Origin: Leuctra nigra
Taxonomy: Eukaryota; Arthropoda; Insecta; Plecoptera; Leuctridae
DNA: 64,000 nucleotides
Direction: 5' to 3'
NCBI GenBank assembly: GCA_934045905.1
Contig: OW203763.1
Location: 36,097,017-36,161,016 of the forward strand
The position numbers were made by a program, and so were the translations under genes. The first letter of the stretch is position 1. Each line of letters begins with the position of its first letter. The notes beneath the pieces are model-generated. The model worked only from the letters and a program-made list of their open reading frames with translations, did no database searches and was not told the origin of the DNA. This document shows, piece after piece, positions 56,650-64,000 of this stretch.

Positions 56650-58829
56650 TCTAGTGGAGCGGTCGCTCCACCCAGCCAAGTCGTACTGTACACTCACACT
56701 CACTCAACATACCGAAAATGCCCAGGCGCGTAGGAACTTCATTTTGAGTGGGGGGGTCAAAATTATGGGGATCAATGAATGTGAGGAAAAGTAGTCGTCG
56801 TTACAATGGGGTCTGGGAAGCCCGCAACCCAAATTGCCTTTTTTGAATTTTTGATACAAAAGAATCGAATTTGAAGCTATTTTTGTATATTTTTCAAAGA
56901 AATTTACAATGTGTGAAATGCAATATTCTGTAGAAACTTTAAGAAATGTAATATAATTTGTAGCTATTTGTTTTTAATACCCATTATTGGCCCCGCAGGG
57001 AATTTTTTGGGTTATTGATACAAAATAATCGAGCTTAAAGCTATTTTAGCATACTTTTCAAAGAAATTTAAAATGTATGAAATGCAATATTCTGTGGAAA
57101 CTTTATACAAATGTAATATAACTGTAACTATTTGTTTTTATAGAATCCCCATTGGCCCCGCAGGGAATTTTTTGAGTTTTTGATGCAAAAGAATCGAATT
57201 TGAAGCTATTTTGGCATCGTTTTCAAAGAAATTTAAAATTTGTGATATGCAATATTCTTGGGAAACTTTGACAAAATGCATTATAATCTGTAAATTTTGT
57301 TATTCGATAAAATCCCTAAAGATAATCGATTATGAATAGATTTTGGAATTGCTTTGAAAACGGTGCTTATTCGGTATCATAGTTTAACGTGTAATTATTA
57401 AATTGTATTCATGAGGATGATCATGTTGGACAAATGAGTTATTGTCTAATTGGATAATACCTCTGTTCAATTAGCTTTGCAAAACTTGGGGAAATTTTGA
57501 GAATTCAACCTCATAATGGAGCAAATTTGTGCATTTTTGGAACTCTTTATCAAAATTTGTGTGTATCTGGGGGTTATATCTGGGGGTGTCAAGATGAAAA
57601 GTGGGGGGGTCATTGACCCCCACTCCCCCCCCCCCTTCCTACGCGCCTGAAAATGCCTAATAAACTGAGGAGCAGACCAAACACTTTTACTGTAAGCAAC
57701 AACATGGCATTTTCGGCCTACTGGATGATCTCAAAATTGGGAAATCTCACATTGTTGCGAAATAACTTAATTTCGAGCTATGGCCCACCTGACAACATAT
57801 AGCAAATTTGGGAACAATACGATATGCTGTTTGCGTGCTAGAGGGCCGTGAAAACAGTGAAATTACACCCCTTTTAAAAGCTATCTGATTCAGATTCAGA
57901 TTCAGATTCAGATTCAGATATCAGGAAACGTTGCTATCACCGCCACAGCCTAAACGGCTGAACTAATCGATCTACAATTTTTACCCCATGTGCACTTTTG
58001 GCGTCTGATGATACCTTGCTATTACGAATTTTTTGTGCCGCCATTTTGAAACCGGAAGTGACGTCATATCTCACAAACGGATGGACCAATCGGGACGAAA
58101 CTAGCGCCAAACGATTCGGATGGTCATCTATATAAAATAACAATAGTCGTAATAGAAATGTACTATTACCGAAACCGGAAATGACGTCATAAAAATGCAA
58201 AATATTACTCAAATTATCTATTACAACAATAACTACATATTCAGAAGGCTTATAATGTTACATAACATTTATAGATACAAATTTTAGGTGGAAGTGATGT
58301 CAGCCGCCATTTTGAAAACCAAAAGTGATGCGATAACTCGAGAACAGCTGGACCGATTGGAACGATGCTTTCGCAATTCATCATGGAATATAATTTTAAG
58401 CTTACATTTAGCACCAAACACAATTCATCTTATAGCCACCAAATCACAAAGGCGTATTTTTTAAAGGAATTATAGTCATTGGTGACACAAAATATGTTAC
58501 AAGTTGTAAGAATAAACTGAAAAAAGGAGTGATATCCCCATAAAAAAACACTCCGTGTAAAAATACCAGAAAAAAGAGAAAAATACTTGACGCATCGTGT
58601 ATATAAAGAGTATAGAATTAAGCCGGAAATCAAATACCTATACTCATCTATTCATAAAATATATCTCTAATCTCCTGAGAAACGATGCGCCAAGTATTTT
58701 TTGAAAAGTTTTGACTTGGCCATTTTTTGATATCACTTCTTTTCAGTGCTGATTTTTTAGATTTCTTTCATTTTTTTTTAGTTGAAGAGACTTGGCTGGT
58801 ATTTTTACACGGAGTGTTTTTTTTATGGG
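56650..58829 (+). mobile_element. Repeat family A-E, copy E, split by a hAT element
   Basis: It starts TCTAGTGGAGCGG, then is interrupted at 56723-57649. It continues with the family modules, a (GATTCA)n run at about 57889-57917, CRE-containing modules and a shortened terminal palindrome (58536-58829). Confidence 0.78.
56723..57649. mobile_element. 927-bp hAT element, 8-bp target duplication
   Basis: The ends are CAGGCGCGTAGGA and TCCTACGCGCCTG, flanked by AAAATGCC at 56715-56722 and 57650-57657. Inside, a roughly 175-bp unit (GAATTTTTTGRGTTTTTGAT, then GAAGCTATTTTGGCA) is repeated about three times at 56840-57260. G and C tracts lie next to the ends. No transposase. Confidence 0.88.
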
Positions 58830-58831
58830 TA

Positions 58832-61155
58832 TCCTTTACTATTAATGCACAGTTTCAACAATGGAGCTCTTAAATTGCGTTACGATAGACCTCTATAGAA
58901 ATCGTCATTTTAGCCCAATTTTAATCAAACCCGAACTTTTCCTGTAGATAATTTCGAGCCAAATAAAGTGCACACAATTGTAATCGAATCCGTTGAGTAT
59001 TTCGAGAGATATTAAAAGAAAACCAAATTTGCATCGAAAAACTTAATTTTTTCGAAACTTTGAAACTTCAGGAAGCTGTGAATCCATTGGCAGTGATTGA
59101 AGTTCAATTTAACTCTGTGAACCTTGATTAAATAGGGGGTTGAGAATGTTGTGTGCGGAGGGGGGAGGGGGGTGCACGATAACTTTTCTGATATTGGAAT
59201 TTTTTCTTGAGTGTACCTCCTTACGTCACATTGCATTTTGAAAATGATTGAGTATATTGAAAGGAATCAAAATTGTATTGTTGTGATTTCTGCCGAGATG
59301 CGTACATTTATATAATCAGGTTGAATCTTATTATGTGGAGACCTGAATAAAATCGCGTTAAATTCTACTACTCAGTCTTGACCATGGGCTTCAAGTATAC
59401 TTTGTGCTTTTTCGATCAAGACCAAATAGCTGTGAGGAAAGTAAGTTCACTTGAGAGTAACGACAACGAGACAACGACAGAAATGCTCTTTACTCGTGCT
59501 TTCATAAACTTGATAGTGTGTCTCGTGTTTTCTTAGCATATTATATTTTTTAATGTTGGAAATCTTTGATTGTGCTGTAATTTTTTATGTTGCGTATTTG
59601 TTTCGTATAATTAACTCATTTGGGTATGATTTCGAATTCAGAATTTGGATTCGTTTAGAATCGTTCAAACTTTTTCAGTTGTTGTTTTCAATATTCTAAG
59701 TAAGTATATTAATTTGGAAACTGCCACTTTGGGTGAATTCTTCACTGAACAGATCCATTTATATTTAATTATTGTTTCGGTTTGTTTTGAAAAAAAATAT
59801 CAAGATTTAGAATTGAGTTCCCATTGAGATCGGTAGTTCTGTGAGGGTCAAGACAATTGTCACGATCAGTCAATTCGTCAGCAAGAGTTGTTCAAGGGTT
59901 GCTCTCTATTATACCTTGATCAGAAAAGATTGTTATTAGGTCATGTATTACATGGCGGGGCTCTCTAGTCCTTTACTATTAATGCACAGTTTCAACAATG
60001 GAGCTCTTAAATTGCGTTACGATAGACCTCTATAGAAATCGTCATTTTAGCCCAATTTTAATCAAACCCGAACTTTTCCTGTAGATAATTTCGAGCCAAA
60101 TAAAGTGCACACAATTTTAATCGAATCCGTTGAGTATTTCGAGAGATATTGCGTGGAATGCACAATATCATGGAAAAACACACTTTTTTCGAAACTTTGA
60201 AAATTCAGGAAGCCGTGAATCCATTGGCAGTGAAGAAAATACAATTTAACTCTGTGGACCTTGACTCAATAGAACCACTTGAAAAGCAACGTTTAAATGT
60301 AATTAGATGTTATTTTGGGGGTTGAGAATGTTGTGTAGGGTGGGTGGAGGGGGCGCAAGAGAATTTTCTGATATTGGAAATTTTTCTCGAGTGTACCTCC
60401 TTACGTCACATCGCATTTTGAAAATGATTTGAGTATATTCAAAACTGACAGTACCATTTAGGAATCAAAATTGTATTGTTGTGATTTCTGCAGAGATGCG
60501 TACATTTATATAATCAGGTTGAATCTTATTATGTGGAGACCTGAATAAAATCGCTTTAAATTCTACTACTCAGTCTTGACCATGGGCTTCAAGTATACTT
60601 TGTGCTTTATCGATCATGACCAAATAGCAGTGAGGAAAGTAAGGTCACGTGAGAGCAGTCAGACAAGAACAGAAATGCTCTTCACTCTGCTTTCATATAA
60701 AATTGATAGTGTGTCCCGTGTTTTCTTAGCATATATTTTATAATGTTGGAAATCTTTCATTGTACTGTAATTTTTTATTTTGCGTATTTGTTTCGTATAA
60801 TTAATTCAATTGGGTATGATTTCGGATTCAGAATTTGGATTCGTTTAGATTCGTTCATAACTTTTTCAGTTGTTGTTTTCAATATTCTAAGTATATTAAT
60901 TTGGAAACTGCCACTCTGGGTTAATTCTTCACTCAACAGATCCATTCATATTAAATTATTGTTTCGGATTGTTTTGAAAAAAGATATCAAGATTTAGAAT
61001 TGAGTTGCCACTGAGATCGGTAGTTCTGTGAGGGTCAAGTCAATTGTCACGATCAGTCAATTCGTCAGCAAGAGTTGTTCAAGGGTTGCTCTCTATTATA
61101 CCTTGATCAGAAAATATTGTGATTAGGTCATGTGTTACATGGCGGGGCTCTCTAG
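58832..61155. repeat. Tandem duplication, units of 1137 and 1187 bp
   Basis: Unit 1 is 58832-59968 and unit 2 is 59969-61155. Both start TCCTTTACTATTAATGCACA, and a third start (TCCTTTACTAT) follows at 61156. Unit 2 has a 50-bp extra piece near 60275-60315. A diverged relative occupies 63560-64000 (GTTGCGTTACGAT, then TTTTCCTGTA.ATAATTTC). No protein frame is conserved between units. Confidence 0.9.
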
Positions 61156-61189
61156 TCCTTTACTATAATACGCTTAAAAGAGAAGAACG

Positions 61190-63290
61190 TCGTCCCCGTC
61201 TTCGAGCATGTATAAGGTCGGGGACAGTCTAAGTTGAACCCGCTCTAGCATGGGTCGGCCTATACCTGGCAATGCTAAACAGGGTTCATCTTTGCCTGTC
61301 ACCGACCATAGTAGGGTAGAGAAAGCATGACGTCATCCCGCTACTGTGCGAGCTGAGGCAAGGATCTCGGCTGGCCGCGGGCGAAAATGTCACGTGACTT
61401 GTGTGCAGCCAGCGCGCTATGCATGGGGAATACGGCATAAAAATTACGATTTCTCGTCCGTGTAATTTTTAAAGACAAAGGGAATGTTGTATGTAGTTAA
61501 TATATATTATTATCTCGTATTTAGGTTTTTAGTTTCATAAATAAATCCAGCCGGGCATATTTAATTCCGATTAGATTTTCTCCGAAACAAATTAATATTG
61601 TTTTTAATATGTATACATGGGATACGCATCATTAATGTGTTGATTACAAAGTACCAGTATTGTTGTCTATCTGTGGTGGTGTCTATAGGTACAGTTAATA
61701 GTAAGTAAGACATAATTTGATAAATCACATTTCAATATGAAGTCTCACAATTTTTTTGACAAAACCAATCAATGAATTAAAAATTATTTGATACGTTCTG
61801 TGACGTGTAGAATTTATTTCAGAAATACCTTGCTCAAAATTAATAATAAATTGATGGGCAATAATGATTATAAACAGAACTTTAATAAGATGTGTATTTA
61901 TTTCAGAAATACCATGCTCGAATAAAATAATGAAATGATGAGCAATTTAACAAAGAATAGTTACGGAAACTTTTATAAATATTCTCATTGTTGTCAAGTT
62001 CTTTCTAAAAAGTAATGAATCTACATGTAGTACATAGTAATTGCAATTATAAATGCACTGAAAACATCTTGAGATGTGAACGCTTGGACTGAAATTATCT
62101 CTCCTAGTGGCTTGGATCCATTGTTTCCTTCGCTCTTTATCTTTTGGGAAACTGTACATTAATGGGAAATAGTGATAAGGTGGTATAGACTAAACCAACT
62201 TCATAGATTAGTTAAAAAAAAAAGCAGGGACCGTTTCCACAACTTTTTTTTATGAAGGTTCGGTTCCGGTAAGAAATAATGAGCAAAGGTTCCGAGTTCC
62301 GGTTCTCAAATTTTAAATCAAACTATAGTCAGCATTACATCAATGCTATAGTCTACATAGATTATAAAATTTGAGCATTGTCACATTTAATGGAATTATT
62401 GGATTTGGATTTTACCTATAATGACAGCACCATGGTTTAGTGTCAGCTAAAATATGTATGTGTATTGAATTCACAGGATGGTGCGCAGACTAAATCTTAA
62501 ATAATGAACAATAGTGACGGGAATTTTCTCTAAAGACAATAACATAAACATTCCTGCTGCGTGAGATGTGCCTGAGCCATCATATTCATATTGTCACCAC
62601 TGCAGTTTACATCGCAGTCGAGTCTGATTCAAAAATAGAATACTTATTACTTCTATCACTTGTCTTCTATTGCGACTGTCTTGGTGCATGCAATGTGATC
62701 TGATTTACGAATACGATATGGCTTCAATGAGATATCTGCAGGAAGTTTAGAACAGTTTAAAAAAAAGTAATTTTTACACGACGGCCATGTGATCGCTGAT
62801 CGTCTTCCTACAGTCATAGTTTCGATATTTTACTACGAATTTTTTATTTTCTTCCAGTCAAAAAGTTTACACAACGCACAATGTATTGCTAGCTTATTCG
62901 TAGTTTTGGTCAACCATGAAGAAAGCAAGGCAAATTCAGCTAAAATCCACAAAAGAAATGTATAGCACAAGATACAAGAATTCCCCGCGCTATAACTTCT
63001 CTCGAACTTTTCTTTTAATAATTTGAATGATACACTAAAATTCCGGAGAAATCCTTACGTGTAGCAATATTATGTGATATGTTGGATGCATATTTACGTC
63101 AATACATACCTGTGAAATGAATACTTCCCCCCTTTTACAAACTTCTCCGTGCATGCAAACGCCGCGCAAAACCACACCATGCTCGCAGTCAACACACAAG
63201 TCACGTGATTTAAAGAGCCGAGATCTTGGCCTCACCCGGATGACGTCATACTTCCTCTACCCAACTATTCATGCTCGAAGGTCCCCGTAG
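61190..63290. mobile_element. 2.1-kb TIR element candidate
   Basis: TCCCCGTCTTCGAGCATG at the left is mirrored by CATGCTCGAAGGTCCCCGT at the right. Further in, ATGACGTCATCC, GATCTCGGCT and TCACGTGACTTGTGTG recur inverted at 63170-63250. An imperfect direct repeat of about 85 bp (TTTATTTCAGAAATACC) lies at 61815-61950. Edges and target duplication are not settled. Confidence 0.5.
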
Positions 63291-64000
63291 CAACGTGGCT
63301 GAAAATTTGGTTCTTTATACAAATCTTGAATTTTCCACCGATCAAGTTGAAACTCGCCAGTAATGTACAGAATTCCGTGACTTGATTTAAAGTAACACTT
63401 TCGCGACATTCTGTTCAGTATTTACAAAGTTATTCGTGAAAAACATCGCCTTTTCTGATCTCTTAATTTTAAACGTCAATTTCAATTGTGCAGTGAAAAT
63501 CAATTTTAGTAGGCAGTGAAACTAATTTTCACAAATCGACCTGAACAATATTTGGCCATGGAATCCGGAGCTCGGAAGTTGCGTTACGATTCGCGTCTAT
63601 AAACATCGCGAATTTAGCACAATTTTCAACGAAACATGACTTTTCCTGTACATAATTTCAAGCGAACTGCCAAGCAAAAAGTTTCGTTTGAATCCGATAA
63701 GTATTTAGAGAGATATTAAATAGAAACAAAATTGTCATTGAAAAAGTCACTGTTTTCGAAACTTTCCAAATGTAGGAGTGAATCCATTTGGCAGTGAAGA
63801 AAATATTGGAATTTCTACTGGAGACCTTGACTAGAATCATGGCAACCCAACATTTCATGTGAATAAATGCTGACGTTTTTGGAGTGGGTTATGGGGGGGG
63901 GGGGAGGGGGGGGGCACAAGGGAACATTTCTGTCCAGAGTGTATTTTATTGTTACCTTTTGATATTGGACCTAATTTCCAATATTACGTCTCTCATTTGA
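63291..64000. repeat. Diverged third unit of the 1.1-kb tandem family
   Basis: The homology to 58850-59180 is clear from about 63575 onward (GTTGCGTTACGAT, CGAAACTTT, GGCAGTGAAGAAAAT) and ends with the same G-rich stretch (63890-63915). The window ends inside it. Confidence 0.6.

Overview
The window reads as an AT-rich, transposon-dense stretch of an arthropod genome. An insect is most likely, perhaps a hemipteran, but the species cannot be fixed from the sequence. The evidence is long AT-rich non-coding DNA, many short TAGGTACC-type repeats, spliced GC-rich exons with consensus GT..AG borders, and a broad mix of eukaryotic transposons. There are no operons, Shine-Dalgarno sites or prokaryotic genes. 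A 200-base run of N at 53359-53558 is a scaffold gap.

Host gene: the only convincing host coding sequence is one gene on the + strand whose small GC-rich exons are scattered over about 51 kb. Exons lie at 1364-1430, 1685-1798, 9093-9248, 39046-39285, 40635-40838 and 52411-52584. All but the first have lengths divisible by three, and all fit one phase-0 reading frame. The product is unrecognised. It has a helical N-terminal segment, then low-complexity Pro/Ala/Ser/Gln-rich segments with basic clusters, including one that resembles a nuclear localisation signal. The gene runs off both window ends. Everything else lies in its introns or nearby and is almost entirely mobile or repetitive.

Layout: 0-3 kb, a hAT-type non-autonomous element beside exon A, exons A and B, and a second hAT-like element. 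3.2-8.2 kb, a 5-kb terminal-inverted-repeat (TIR) element carrying nested insertions. 8.2-9.3 kb, a GC-rich dispersed repeat and exon C. 9.5-24.2 kb, a succession of TIR elements, a MULE-like element carrying a tRNA-like sequence, and an inverted pair of sequences with a hammerhead-like core. 24.3-33.2 kb, a large inverted repeat with 1-kb arms that encloses a second foldback and one copy of a 1.9-kb repeat family. 29.5-58.8 kb, five copies of that family (A-E), each ending in a long palindrome. 36.4-37.3 kb, thirteen perfectly phased 70-bp units, each with TGACGTCA. 38.3-41.1 kb, a LINE tail, exon D, an eleven-unit 115-bp array whose last unit supplies the splice acceptor of exon E, and exon E. 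41.5-45.3 kb, a nearly full-length but broken LINE on the - strand encoding two 2A-type ribosome-skipping motifs, a PHD finger, an APE endonuclease and a reverse transcriptase. 50.5 kb, a 5S-rRNA-derived SINE. 52.4 kb, exon F. 54-56.5 kb, two TIR elements. 58.8-61.2 kb, a 1.14-1.19 kb tandem duplication, with a diverged third copy at the right end of the window.

The most interesting points are the LINE with two 2A motifs, one directly behind a signal-peptide-like hydrophobic stretch; the tandem array that multiplies a splice acceptor upstream of exon E; and two exons (C and D) with related, in-frame-open 5' flanks.
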